Made by a program: the position numbers and the translations under genes | Assembly (NCBI RefSeq): GCF_964340395.1 | Contig: NC_135563.1 | Coordinates: forward strand, 12,896,651 to 12,960,650 | Length of the DNA: 64,000 nt | Origin: Glandiceps talaboti | Lineage: Eukaryota > Hemichordata > Enteropneusta > Spengelidae | Direction of reading: 5' to 3' | In this document: piece by piece, positions 25,701 through 40,200 of the stretch | Layout of the letters: every line of letters starts with the position of its first letter | Numbering within the stretch: the first letter of the stretch is position 1 | Notes under the pieces: model-generated | Database searches by the model: none | What the model was told of the DNA's origin: nothing | Seen by the model: only the letters and a program-made list of their open reading frames with translations

Positions 25701-28700
25701 AAGCAAATATTGTAAACATTTCATAATTAGAGAATTGTTTTTTCTAATAGAAAAGCACTGCGAACATATGCATATTACAAGTGGTGAATATACATTGAAT
25801 TGCTTGTCGACAGAACTTAATGTTATTAACTGTTTTTTTATAAAGATGGTTTTCCTTTTAGTACATAGATGTGCCAAGCAGTTTTGAAGTTTTACTTTTT
25901 TACAAAAACTCAGAAATAATATAAATATCAACGATTGTATAACCATTTCATCAACAGCTCTTTATCTATCCCCAGAAACATCACCAAATTTTAAAAATTT
26001 GCCATTTAGTAATTTTTTCAGTTTTAGCTTTTTGACAAGAAATCACATTTTTAAAGCTTTTATTTGAATATCAACAATCAGGTCATGCAAATGTATTGTC
26101 TTCAATAATTCTTCATCTGGACACATCTACATACATTCGTATCAATTTTCAGATGAATCTGCACATTACTTTTGCAAGGTGTATGAATTGTTGACCAAAT
26201 AACAATTTCTAAAAATCTGATGTATTAGAACGAGATTAGGCCATCATCAGAATTGGTTCGGACAATCTTCACATTAGACACACGTAAGGAACCTGGACAC
26301 TTAATTGATAAAATGGCCAGATAGTTCCCCACACAATTCATTTGGTATTATTGAAAAGACACTTCTTTGTTTTGAGAGTAACTTTGCCACTAAATCTGGC
26401 AACACACTTTACTATAGAAAGTGGACATTGGACTGGGAGCTCATGGCAATGGGACTTTGACAGTGACTATATAACAACCCTGAAAAGCTACAGTGAAAAT
26501 AAAACTGATGAGATGAGATATCACTCTTTTGGGCATAACTTGCATTTTACCGACCTGATCACTTTCATTTGAAAAATTTTTTACATTGCATATCCTAAGT
26601 CCCTATCAAACACCAAGACAATTGGTCTGGCGTTTTTTTTACTTTAAGTGATTCACACACAGACACAGACACAGACACAGACACAGACAGACAGACACAC
26701 TTCCAGGTGCCTACAGCACTACTGATCCTCTTAATTCAGCTGTGCTGAAAAAAATGAAATCTAAAACCCAGATAGAAACTGAAATATATATGTACATACA
26801 TGTAATAAAATATTAATAAACTCACACTTTCAGCTTTCAGCATATCTAGAATATCCTCAAATAATGCTGTATTTCGATGAGCTTTGTGTATGAGAAGTGT
26901 TTCCATGGCGTTACACGCTGCTGGATAATCACACTTTGAATCTCGCACTGAAATAGAATCACAAAGATCAGATGACACATGTAGGCTAATCGTGACAACA
27001 TATTTCCTGAATACCAACAACCTCAGCTGACTGATTTTTTCTGTGCACCCTTGTTTGTGGCACGAAGATGGTTTGTCATAAATCAAAGCCATACTGATCT
27101 CATGAACATTCTAATAACGCAATATGACACCTTCATCAAGTGCAACTCTTTATGTCAAAGTTTCATTAAAACACGTTATCAGGCAAACAGTACACCCTTT
27201 ACTCACTCCATCCCCCACCCTTTCCTAAAACATGCAACCGTCGGTTCACAACTCAAGTTATGCTCTTGTAAAGCAAGTCTTCGTATAACACACATATCCT
27301 CTCTCCCTCATATACTTTCTTTCTGTAGATTGATGCGTGATTTTGTTCTTCAGATTTTGACCTACCAGGTAAAGGTTACTGTAAGTACATGTAAACCATA
27401 ATAATAATGATATTGCAACAGACATCAAACACCATCTTTACGACATCACATAAAACTTAAATCTCCTCAATTATGGAGACTCTATTTTAACCCTGTAAGC
27501 TTAAGCAAATAACACATTCCCTATTAAATTGATGTATATGTACAATGGTTTTCCTGGTGTCTAAGCTATCTAAGTACCACAATCCTCATGACAATTCAAC
27601 TATGAACTAATACTCACTATTTTCATTACATGAAAATGATGGAAGTCATGGCAACAAAAAGAGCTGAATGTTCTAAGAATCATACAAATGTATGTTAAAG
27701 GGATACAACCTGTAACATTGTGGTCTTTGGTGGTTACTGTTGCTTAATGGGCAGTGTGTAACTTTGTGCTGTTTTGTGGTTATTTTGTTTACAGGGGCAT
27801 TGTCTGTAACTATATGGTCTTTGGTGGTTACTTTTGTTGAAAGAGGTACTGTCTGTAACTTTCAGTAAAAACCAGAGATGAACTGAAAATGCTCCTGTAT
27901 ATCTTTGTTTGATCAATAGATGTAGCAAGATTCATTGAATTAGGTGCAGCCATTGTACATGTATAGCCCCATTCATAAAATCATTAATTATGCAAATTAA
28001 CATTAATTACCACTCCCACCAAAAACTAATCAGCCTTAAGTTACAGCCTGACAATGTCACATAGTAAATTGCAGAACATTTGCTTCAGTACTTTTTGACA
28101 TATCAGTGGAACAAAATTTCTGCACAGACAGACAGACATCGCAACAACATCAGCTCCCATACAGGAGCTAAAAATTATACAAAATTCTATTTCATAAAAG
28201 TTAGTAAATTTAACGCGACAGTTCAATTCTGTAGTATCACATAGTATCAAATTATATCTAAGTACATGTACATTGTATGTATGCTTTCATATATTACCCT
28301 GCTAATTGAGCCTTCAGTTTACTAAGATAGACACAAACTACAACTATTGTTGCAACATGTTGATACAAAAGTGATAAGCTATTGAATGGATGTGTTGGTT
28401 TAACTATAGTTGCAGTATGGAGGTGTCTCTGAAAACTAGTTTACTTAGAGTTTCATGAACTTGTAGTGCTGTTTTGAGACTTCCAATGTTTACGCTATGT
28501 TGATCACAGGATGATTAAAATCACACAACTAAAGAACTGCTTTCATCCACTTGTGTAATCTACCACATTGAAGAACAATAGATTTAGTTTGCGCCTATCT
28601 TACAGTAAACCGAAGGCTGGATTCCCAGTGTCATAATATTACAGCACATATGATACATTTATCTAATAATGTCACAGTACATTGTACATGTAGTATATCT

Positions 28701-31700
28701 CTGCTTTCAAATACTGCAATTCTTGGGATATCATGCCGAGTTTCACAGAAATCCAGTCTAAGGCTACAGTATGGACAGTAATGCAGATTTTGCTAATTGG
28801 GTTGCGCTGTCAGACTGAAGACATGGTTGCTTAGCTACATTTTGCCAATGACGTAAACACTGGAGGGAACACACAAATCAACATCGTGATCAGTGAAGAC
28901 TTTCTTGTCCACTGAGTGTTGTTGATTCATTTCTCCATCACGTCTTCAATCTCATTTACATCCCAATTTTCAGGTGAGTAAATTTTACCGAGATAAAATA
29001 AAATCAATCGCCATCTCATCTGAAATGATTTCCTACAATTTCTAGCAGCTATACTTCAATGCAAGCTCCAACACCTCATTTCCTTTTTCCCCTTCACATC
29101 CTTCATGGAAATAGAAGTTAGAACATTACATCAGGCTATACAGCCCTACTACTATTCCATGTCCTACATGTTCTATTGTAGGTAGTGAGAACCTACATGA
29201 ACGTGTTTCCTTCACAGCTCACGACATTTTGACAGTAATTCATTCATTGAGTTTCCCCAAACTGAAATTACTCCTCAATCAATAGTATGTATTGAATAAC
29301 ACTCCACGAACACTCAAAAGCAATGAGTTCTAACAAACCATGAGTCGTACTAAAAAGTGCCTAAAACCTTGATTGTCACATCTAGAGTATGTTGACTCAG
29401 TACTAGTAGAACACTCACATTTCCCATATTTTAGCAATTGTGCAGCAATCCATAATACACATTATCATAGCGGAGTTTGCATATGATGTCAAAACAATAT
29501 CATTATATTGATGTTTTCATTACATTAACACATGTATACTCTCTAGTTATAACATCTTAAATACAGATTTTATGAACCCAGGTTTAACAAAATCAATGAC
29601 CTCAATATCAAATTTTCATGAACTTGGTGAGTAAACACTCCTCAACCATGCACAGCATTTACTTAAAGTGGCACATGCTGAGTTTATAAGCTGTTTATTC
29701 AAGTGAAAATACTTGCAAAAAATTTTGATTAAACTACTCTTATATATTGTTAATGTCGATGCATGTTTTCTGTCACATTACATGTACTCTCTCTGTTCTG
29801 ACATTGTTAGAACTGTTGATTGCATAGGTTTTCCAGTACATTGTTTGATATGTAGAATAAATCACGTCATCAGATCATTTATAAGTTATATCATAATACC
29901 AGGTTTGAGTTCAGTCAAATTGCAAGTGATGGTTAAGTATACATCAGTAGGTAGAATACTTCGGGTACCAATGTGCAGAAAAAAATTACATCCCCAAAAC
30001 ATATAATCTCAACTTGCACCCAATTAAGGAATTCATGACATAACATTTATACATATACAATTCATATTCTACTAGTGCAGTGTCATCGGCAAGATGTAAA
30101 ATGAAATAGTAGTATCAAAAGCCCCATTGGGAGACTATGGTCCAATGATTGAACTCAGAAGGACTGGAGTGTGTGCAACCTCAATAATCACAAGGACTTA
30201 TTATAGAAATCTATATGAATCCCAAAGCACAACATAAATAATAGAATTAATATCACAAGATGATATATATTTCAACAACTATCTCATCAATACCCAGAAT
30301 ACTTTTATACACTGTAGGCTCTCCAATCCTCTACTTATAAATTTATAAGCTTACTTTTGATAATCTTTGGGGGATCAGTTTAAATATCACAGTGTGGGTG
30401 ATGTTGTGTAATAATCCAAGAATGTATTCTTACCAATCTTAACAGCCATTTGAGGATCAGCTGCTTCATCAACATAAACATGGCAGACTCCCTCGCTGTG
30501 ACCCAATACAGGGATGCCTTTACTCTCTGTTTGGATTTTTCGGACCAAATCACTGGAACCACGGGGAATAACCAAATCTATCAGTCCTTCTAGTTCTAGT
30601 AAATCACTTACTTCTTCTCTAGTTTCAACCTGAAATAAAGGAAAATGTTCATATTTAAAATCTAGAATGCTTGATTTTTTTCTTCTCAGCCAAAAATGCA
30701 GGATTTTGTCATTTCAAGGCATTTTATTATTTTCATTAATTTATGGCAGCTTTAATAATTGTCCTATAATTCAACAGTACAAATTCCGAGCTGGCACATT
30801 TTATGTTCACCTAATATTTCATTTTAGCATATTTCTATAAAACTTGCACTTTTAAAAGTAAGTTTGAAGTGTTCTCCCCAGTGTGACTCTCCGTCTACAT
30901 GTACATTACATTTGTACTGCATACATCCCATAATTGTATTCCAATTTTGTTTTCACAGTCTGTTTACACATGCAAATATCTGCTGATGTCATCAAATACT
31001 GTACATGTACATGTATGGTAATCCTCTTAACTGGTTTTAACCACATGGGGACTGCCACACTTCAAACTTAATTCTAAAAAAAACTATCTAATATCATTTT
31101 CACCTAAAATGCCAGATTTCAATTTTCATTATTTCCGTCATAAATTGCAGATCTGATCAATTTCAACATCAAATGGACAGATTTCATTACTTCTTAAACT
31201 GGAAGAGACTGTTTTATCTCGAATTCACCGTGAAAAGGGCATAGTGATATCATTACAATACTATGTAGACAACAGGTTTTCAACCTGAACATGATAAAAC
31301 ATCTTCATATTTTGATCTGAAGAGAAATGAGATTTCATGATTTCAAACAGAAATGAAAAATAACGAAGTCGGCAAAAAATTGTAATCAAGAATAAGACAA
31401 AAGAAATTCTATGAATAAGATGAATATATTGGAACAAGTTTTATAGAAAGGTTTCAACCCCGGTGTAACTATCCATCTACATGTACACTACATTTGTATT
31501 GCATACATGTGCATCCCATAATTGTATTCCAATTTTGTTTTCACAGTCTGTTCACACATGCAAATATCTGCTGATGTCTACTCAACAAATACTGTACATG
31601 TACATGTATGGTAATCTTCCTAACAGGTTTGAACCACATGGGAACTGCCACGCTTCAAACTTAATTCTAAAAGTGCATTAACTTATATTATATGAAATGT

Positions 31701-34700
31701 AACTGTACAACTTTACTCCCTTGTTGTTTATCTTGTTTTATTTGGTATGCTGTGTTTTTTCGAGTGATAAAATGTCCCAGGTGGAAATCAGTTATTGTTG
31801 TTTCCTGACTACCCTGTTTTAAAATAAATTTTCCAACTACTGCTAAACCATACATACTAAGCAGAAGAAATAAATATCAATTTAATTCTTCCATCATATT
31901 ACAATGTACCTAGCAACCATGTGACAAACCTCTTGTACATGTACATGTATATAATAACCTTCTTTTAAAAATCTGATTTTTTTAGCTCTTGAAAGAAGAA
32001 TTCTTTTAAATATCACATCTATAGTCCTCTCAACACAGAATAAGACAAATGAAATGCTATGAATACGATGAATATATTGGAACAAGTGGAAAATTTGCAG
32101 ACTATCATGCTAATGTACATTCACAGCAGTGTATTATTTCCAGGCCACACTAAGTATAAAATCTACTTGAGTTCCAACAACAGTCACAGCGGTACCTTTT
32201 TACATGTGTACAAAATCTCAAAATCAGTTTATCATATTTTCCCTATGTTACCATGGTTCCAAAAAAGTGAGTATAAATCTGCACTGTCGATGTCATGAAC
32301 ACTTGTCCTTTCTGTCTATATGTACAGACATACTATTTATTCTATTAGTATCAAACACACACATTTACATTGGGGTGATCATATTTTTTTTATGTTTCTC
32401 ATTACTTTTTCATATCAACTATAGGTCGGTCAGTCAATTTTTTTTTTTAAATGTAAAAAAAAATTATCTTCATGTTTCTCTGCTTTCTTTGTATTAGATT
32501 CCTGATAACAGACCCTTTCCCAGCTTCTCTACACAATTGGCATTGTTGCTCCTCTAAAATCCTTCCCCCTATTTGAATAACTTCCGTCATGACAAAAATG
32601 CTCTGTTCATGGACAAGCGTCGCTGTTGCTGCCACAACTGTAGATGACGTCAACAGTGCATACACTTGCTTATTCTTGCCAGAGAGGGAGCTGTTCTACA
32701 AAACATTAGGGGGTGGGCAAAAAAGATTTATATTGATGTCGGAGCTGAAAATTAGGGTTGGTCAGGTAATGAAAAACAGGAAAAAACATAGGGTCACACT
32801 TACAGTAATTCACTTCAGAATCCTATATTCCATTTACTAGAAATATCATCAACCTAACACAGTATGTAACAATTGTAGAATTCAAATGACCAAGGCAGGT
32901 CATTTAATGATGGGTAACAAAAACGAGTACACGCTGATACAGTAAATCATGATTGCTTTCAAAAGAAATGATATGAAAAGAGCTTCAAATGTATGAATGA
33001 GAATTTATTCTATAGAGGGTGCTGTTCACTCTAATTCAGTATTGCTGACAATGATAGACCACAGAAAAGGACATTTTGCCTAGTTAGCGGATGATAGACA
33101 TACAAACTTTAAAGCGTACAAAATTAGAATTAACACATCATACAGAGATGCGGGAAACATTCACATCATTCTGTTGCTATGAGTGTGTTGGGTTGGGGTG
33201 GGGGGGCCAACTTTTGCATCCAATTTGTTCATTATGATTGTGTACTCACTGCAGTCTTGTTTACCAAAGAACTATTTATGTGCATGTAAATTTTTAACAA
33301 CCAATATTTTTCGTAATTTAGCTACTTTGCCATCGTTAGTGATTCTCAGTAATTTGACATGATAAATAAATATATTGTTGATATTTAGTCAACATTCTGC
33401 ATACACTTGCTGTCAAATTTAAATGATTTTGTAAGACCCAATACAGATGTGCATCCTTGAAATGTCCATTCCCAAAATGCTGTTGAAGTCGTTCAAAAAG
33501 ATTTTGCTTGGTTTTTCAGAGATTCATATTGACAAACTAGTCGATGAGTTCACTCAATACTTTAGTGCAATCAGACCATTTCAATGAGTTATCAAAACTT
33601 GGGTTAGTATGTTAATACTGTTGATCTTTTACTCTATTCCTATATTAAAGACAAAAGTATTTCACTTTGTATGTGTGATGGCGCTGTTCATCATATGTGC
33701 TTTTGTTGCGTGACACCAGCCTCATATATGGCATTTATGCTGTTACACAGAGATACAACTTATCACGGTTTTATGTGTGCTTAATATTCTCATTTATAAT
33801 TACTCAAATAATGTATAAGATAACACTAATGTCAGAACCTGGGATCAAATCTCTGGCCTTTAAAGTGGCATGAGCTGAGTTTGTCAGCACATTATTGAAG
33901 TGAAATTATTTAACCAAAACCACATTCTAATATCTTGTTCATGTTGATGTATGTCTTCTACACCATTACGATAGTCTTCTGGCATGGTTAGAACAGCTGA
34001 TTGCTAGTACAGACTTCATGAACATTTTTCGATATGCATAATAATTACATCATCGGATCGTGGATCGTTTACTGGTTATATCACAATACCAGGTTTGATA
34101 TCAGTCAATTGTGAGTGGTGGGCCTATGGTTAAGTGTGCTTCAGTAAGTAAAATACTGCAAGCACCTTTTAAATATGCAGTGCAAACTACATGTACACCA
34201 AACTACGTATAAACTGAGTTTGCACCCTTGTAACATCACAAAGTTGCTTGTCTGAATAATACTTACCAACTGTACTGAGTCTTTAGGGGCATGCATAGAT
34301 AAAGCTTCTTGTACAAGACTATGTAGATAACTATTGCTGTAAGCTGCTTCTTTGCCTCCTTTCAGAAGTAAACCATTACCACTGCTGATAGCCAGGGCAG
34401 CAACCTGAATCGTGCAAGATAAGATGAATTCATACACTACCAACAGAGACCGGAACTACGCAATATCCACATGTATGATAATACCGCCACTTAGAGGGTA
34501 GCTGCAACTATGGAATGTGTCATTCTGATGACCATGTCAACCAGGGCAGATTGAAAGCTCAATGTTATTTACAAGATGAACTGCTTGTGCACTATAACTT
34601 TTTAATTCATTTGATCTATCAGCCTGATGAATATTTTTGGTCATGAATTCTCTGGTTGACAGGTTCATTTGATAATTTTTGATACATGTACAAAAACCTT

Positions 34701-37218
34701 ACTATTAAGCGATTGTCCTATATAGAACTGGTGTACAACTTTTGTGTTGACCATACCATGCAAATTGAGTGTAAAACACCATTCCACCCTCCAAATAAAA
34801 ATTCCTAAAGCTCCCCATCACTGTAGTATATTGCACAGAAAAGGAAATTCATACCGTACCTGTGGCAAAGCATCTGGACGAGATTCAAAGATAACTAGCA
34901 AGACACCAATGGGTACTGTGACTTGACAAAGTTGCATACCATCAGCTACCTGGATTCTTTTGAGTACCCTGCCAACATTCTCATGAGATGTGGCAGCTAT
35001 TTGTTTTAAACCTTCAGATAGATTCTTTAGTTTGTTGGGACTGAGTGCCAGACGGGCCAACATCGGACCTGATAAACCACCTACCAAAACAAGAAATTTT
35101 CTGTAATTACTGCACACGTAAAGTTTTGAGACAACCATCTTTCAATGACTGAATAGAGAGCACTTTATCGTTAAACTCTTAGAAGTATCTTCACTTTTTG
35201 GTATTTTAAAGTGGCCATATGGATGAGAATTTGGTATTTATTTTGGATTTTATTTGATAAAACAGCTTCACCATGTTTTTCTACTTGGAAAAATAATGCA
35301 AAAGAACATATACCAAGTCCATGTTCATAACTCAATACATTGCAAAAAGATGCACAAAGTGTAAAAAGTTTGTTATTATACGTACAATAACAAACATTTT
35401 ACACATTGTTTAATATTTTGCCGTTTATTGAGATGTGACCATGGACTTGGCATATGGTTTTTCACATTATTTTTTCAAGTAGAAAAACATGGTGAAGCTG
35501 TTTTATCAAATAAAAATCCAAAATAAATACCAAATTCTCATCCATATGGCCACTTTAATGCCCTTGACCTTAACCTCTGATAGACAATACTACATCATAT
35601 ATGACAACAGCTGTAATGTGATCATTTTACATTCACTGAAAATAGTTAAAATTAATTACACAGTGACTTGTTCATAAGACGTTGATTTTATCTGTAAGTA
35701 TTACTAGTATCGTAACAGGGTGACATCTCGCATGAAAGTTAGCTTCTGATATCTATCATGTTATCTTTAACAAGTAAAGCTAATCAAGGAATTAGCTACT
35801 CTTATAGTAAGACCTTGGGGATCTGTGCTTTGGTGGTTGTTGAATAAAGCTGAAAGGTAATGAGTCCCTATGTCTTGGCAACCTTCAGTCACTTTTAAAG
35901 TAAGCAGAATAGCCTGTAGGGTCTATCGACAAGATTAGGGATAGGCTGGAAACAAGATGCAACTTCCAACCATTTTTTAACCCAACTCTTTCAACTGATG
36001 CAGCACCAATGCCATTGTTGTATAAGATAGCCGTACCTCTACGTCTTGCTACATCAATATCTTTCCTGTTGGCTTGAATAATTCTATCTTGTCTTTCCAA
36101 TAGCAGATCTGCTAATCGGTTTATGATATCGGCTCTCTGCAAATGAACAAGGAATTTAAATAATTGATGTGTTGGGAGTGACACATGTATCTGTATTGTT
36201 GCAAGTCTACTTCTTTTCTCTAATCAATACTTTGATGATTTTTTATTCTTCAATAGTCAAGTTCGAAAATGTAATTGATTTTTCAAAAATGTTTAGAATT
36301 TTCAAAATGACAGCACTCTCTAGAGATAGAATAAAAATTTTCTTATCATATCTATTATGAAATATATGTAGGGAGGTGAGTATTCATGTTATTTCCCATC
36401 ATGTATCATGCTTCATAATTGTAATCTCACGGTTATAAACAAAAATTTTAATTCATCAATCAGTCTGCCACTAGAGGGCACTATTTATTTACCACAATTA
36501 TCTATATCCCATTCCTTTTACCTGCTCAGCTGTGAGTGCCTGTAGCATGCGTCCACCATCTCTGGCCCTCTCAGCTTGTTGCTCTGTAGACAGTCCTGAT
36601 GGTTTAGCTTCTGTGAAGAATGTCCCAATTTTTCTACCTCGTATAACTTTCTCTATAGTATGATCTAAGGTGGTACCGTTAGCAATGACAACAGATGTAC
36701 CTCTGTCAAGAGCCCACTGTGCTGCTTTGACCTAGGAATAGAAAATCAATCAAACTGGTAACTTTTAGGCCAAAACTTCATTGATAACTGTGTACCTACT
36801 GGAGTACTCTGAGAATATCTTCATGACATTTACAATTCAATTTCAACAAAATGTATTGTTCTAATGTTTTGATATTTTACAGTGTTTATTTCATACTAGT
36901 CTAATGATTATTTGTGAATGTACAAATGTAGCAAGAATGACTATATCAATTTTATGGAATCTTAAACTTTTTATGAGATTGCGCTGTACAGTTTCTTCTC
37001 TTTTTTTAGCCATTACACTGACTGGTCAATAGTAACCCTTGACTGTCAAGAAATACAAGCATTGTCACTTTTATCCAAATGTTCACTAAAACTTGTTTTC
37101 TTAACTCTGGGCATAATGTGGACATGGACATTAGAACAATTACCCACTTATTCCCAAAATACACACCATTACATAAATGCACACATACATACAAAGACAG
37201 AGACTTGTTCATATAGTA

Positions 37219-37262
<44 letters not shown>

Positions 37263-40200
37263 CACACACACACATGGATGCATGCATGCATGCACGCACA
37301 CATACATGTGCCTCACCAAATTTCAACTATTCTCTTGTCTAATTTCATGTACAGGGGTGGTATTTGGATATGAGACAGGACAAGTGAGCTCTAACCTAAA
37401 CATGACCTTTGACCTAAATAACACTGACCTTTGACTCCATACCACCCAATCCAACTCTTGATTTGGTACCAAAGACAATATCAGAGGCATCCCCAGGGTA
37501 AAAAGTGTGCATCAGCTGTGAGCCTTCAGATGATGGTGGACCAGTGAAAATACCATCAACATCAGATAAAATGATAAGAAGATCAGCATCCATCTCCACG
37601 GCAACACGAGCTGCCAAACTGTCATTGTCTTTGACACTTATAACCTAGAGAGAGAAACATGAGATCTTTAGAATAAGTGAATATGCATTAGTAACAAGTG
37701 TATCCCTGTAAATGGACACAAGGTGATAAAACAGCTACACACTTGAATATGTGGATATCCAACTGCTATATATTTTGTGGAGAAAAAAATGAATCTCTGT
37801 AATGTACTTGTATTATTTTTAAATCATCTGTTCAACAGACAAGTTACTTCTGTTCAAAAACAATAACAAGCATACATACAAGTAAATTTGTTTGGTTTTG
37901 GGGGTTTTGTTGTTCTTGTTTTGCTTTATATTGTTTAGTTGGAATTTTGGGGGTTTTTTTGTTTGTCTGTTTGTTTGTTGTTGTTTGTTTGTTTGTTTGT
38001 TTGTTTGTTTGGGGGGGCTCATTGAATGGTGTGCTTAATCATGTATATGTCCTAATTTGGCTTTAAAACACATATTTTACTTTGGACAATATTGTATTCC
38101 TTACACTCTATTCAAAGTAATTAAACATGTGAACCTAGAATTACTATTAGACTTTGTTCAAGCTAAAATATGCATCATGTTTATAAACTTTATCAGTGAA
38201 GTGCAAACTGCAATACACAGACATTTCTGTTCTCTCTTCAAACTTTCTCTTTCATTTAGATCCATGAGGGGGAGCATTTGTTTTGAAAATGCAAGTCAAT
38301 CAATGTCAGTGATATAAAAGACTTTATCTACATATTATAAAATCTTTCCTTCATATGATCTGAAAAGTAATGTTACTTATCTATACAGGGAAATATTACA
38401 AAGTACACAGAAACTGTTATCATACACAATTTTGAACTAGATTGTTTTGACACAGCGCCCTCAACATAATGATGCATTCTACAACCAGGTAATGTTACGA
38501 ATACATGCATTATGATACAAATAGGAATCTACGGATATATCTGAGTACAAATTATGTATGTATATACCCACCTCCACCAGAATACAATGGGTGATGTGAA
38601 GCCATTACATGATTCTCACTGATTGGTAAACATACATGTAACTATACTGTATTGTTATAGTCAGTAACAGTAGTCATGACAACTGTTAAACCAATCACAG
38701 TGAACCTTATAAATGCTTCACATCTTACTGAATGCAGCCAGTACAATACAGTGCAGTGCATGAATTTGTTAAATATTGATAAATAAGTAAAGCAAACTGG
38801 CCAGCTAAGGAAAAATGTTTTTAAATAAGAAGAAAGCAGTGCAAGTTACGCAAGAAATGTCCAGTCAATGAGCAAAGCCAGCAAGTGATGAATGTGAAAG
38901 TAGTATTAAGTAAACAAGCAAAAAAATGTGAGAAATAAGTTGATAGCTAGTTGTGTATTTACTGGCCAGATAATGTGTGAATGGTTTACTTTTAGAATAC
39001 AAATCTACACCTTTCAATATCATCCTAGCTACATATCCCTTAGCTTGTAAGGTGTGTTGTAACAGGGTACCCTCACATATCGGTCAACTCCTTTATCTAC
39101 AATCTTTCGTGCCATGGAAAAATTTATGGAGACTACATTAAAGTTTAAGAAACTTTGCATGGTGTCAAAGACTTCACATATACATATGAATGCATTATAA
39201 TTTACAACAAATATGTGCATCAGACTAATAACATTATATTGAATAACATTGTATGGATACCAATACTGCAGTTTTTTCCTATAAGTTATATGAAATAGTA
39301 CCTGTGTTGGCACTGGCAAATCAATTGGACAATAATGTTAAATTTTTTGGGACAATACGCATGTATTATGGAATTATATCATCTAATATCTCAGAAAGAC
39401 TACGGACATAGAGAATTGGTCAAATTCTACATTTTGTATCTATCTGATTTGAAACCATCTTTTTTTTAAATCAGTCGTTCTCAAATGTTTGCCAATTTTT
39501 TATTTATAACTTATCTGCACACTTTTAAAATTCATTTTATCAGTGATAAATTTTGACGTTGACATTTGACCCCAAACTACAAACCTTAAAGCCATATTAT
39601 ATGTACCTTTAGGCTAGCTTTACTGTATTTCTTTATTGTAAGATAGCATACAACTTACAAGCTTATCAACCTTAAGATAATAATTTCTTGTTTGAGACTT
39701 TAACATCTGAAAATCAGAATATTTACAAAAAAATTAAGAGAACAGAACTGATATCAGGGCAAATTGTGTACATAGGGATACCATTGGAGATTTTGTGACC
39801 AGAAAATGGTATTTTTTCGAAGAATTAAAAGTCTGTTGGTTTGTTTGGTGGGTCAGTTATGTTCTGGCCAGATAAACTTATGGTCTTGCAATTCAGGCTT
39901 TGACTTTTTGATAAGGTAAGCAGAATGGAATGAAGGTACAAGTGAATGATAAAGAGAGATGAATTTCTTTAAGTTTCATTCCTTACAATAAAGGAAGATG
40001 GAGCATCCCAAAGCAAGATGAGAGAAGATACAGATGTGAGAATTTCATGGACTTTGGGATTGAGTTAAAAATTGGAAAATGCACACCAACTTTTTCGGGA
40101 GAATGTGCCTTTGGTTCTTCTGGCTCTGGTGTGTATTCAGTGTCTAGACCCTCATAGGCCAACAACTGCAGAAATGAAAGGCAAAACAAAAACAAAACAA

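Larger units (their letters stand above)
23043..26825 (-). other. P5CS intron 12
   Basis: Contains the hairpin minisatellite (23418-24646), unique AT-rich sequence and repeat R2 copy 2 (26514-26752). No extra coding exon is needed: exons 12 and 13 join in phase 0. Confidence 0.7.
26948..30433 (-). other. P5CS intron 11
   Basis: Contains a three-copy tandem repeat (27712-27866) and a TTAA/AGTGGC repeat copy (29667-30040). ORFs at 27051-27401 and 29713-30006 have no domain pattern. Confidence 0.65.
30630..34266 (-). other. P5CS intron 10
   Basis: Contains a local direct duplication (30878-31680), an A/T-rich stretch and a second TTAA/AGTGGC copy (33864-34245) that ends close to the exon 10 donor. 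No coding signal. Confidence 0.65.
37645..40090 (-). other. P5CS intron between exons 5 and 6
   Basis: Contains a (GTTT)n tract (about 37955-38012), a hairpin element (38593-38725) and AT-rich unique sequence. If exon 5 is skipped this belongs to one large intron (37645-41755). Confidence 0.6.
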
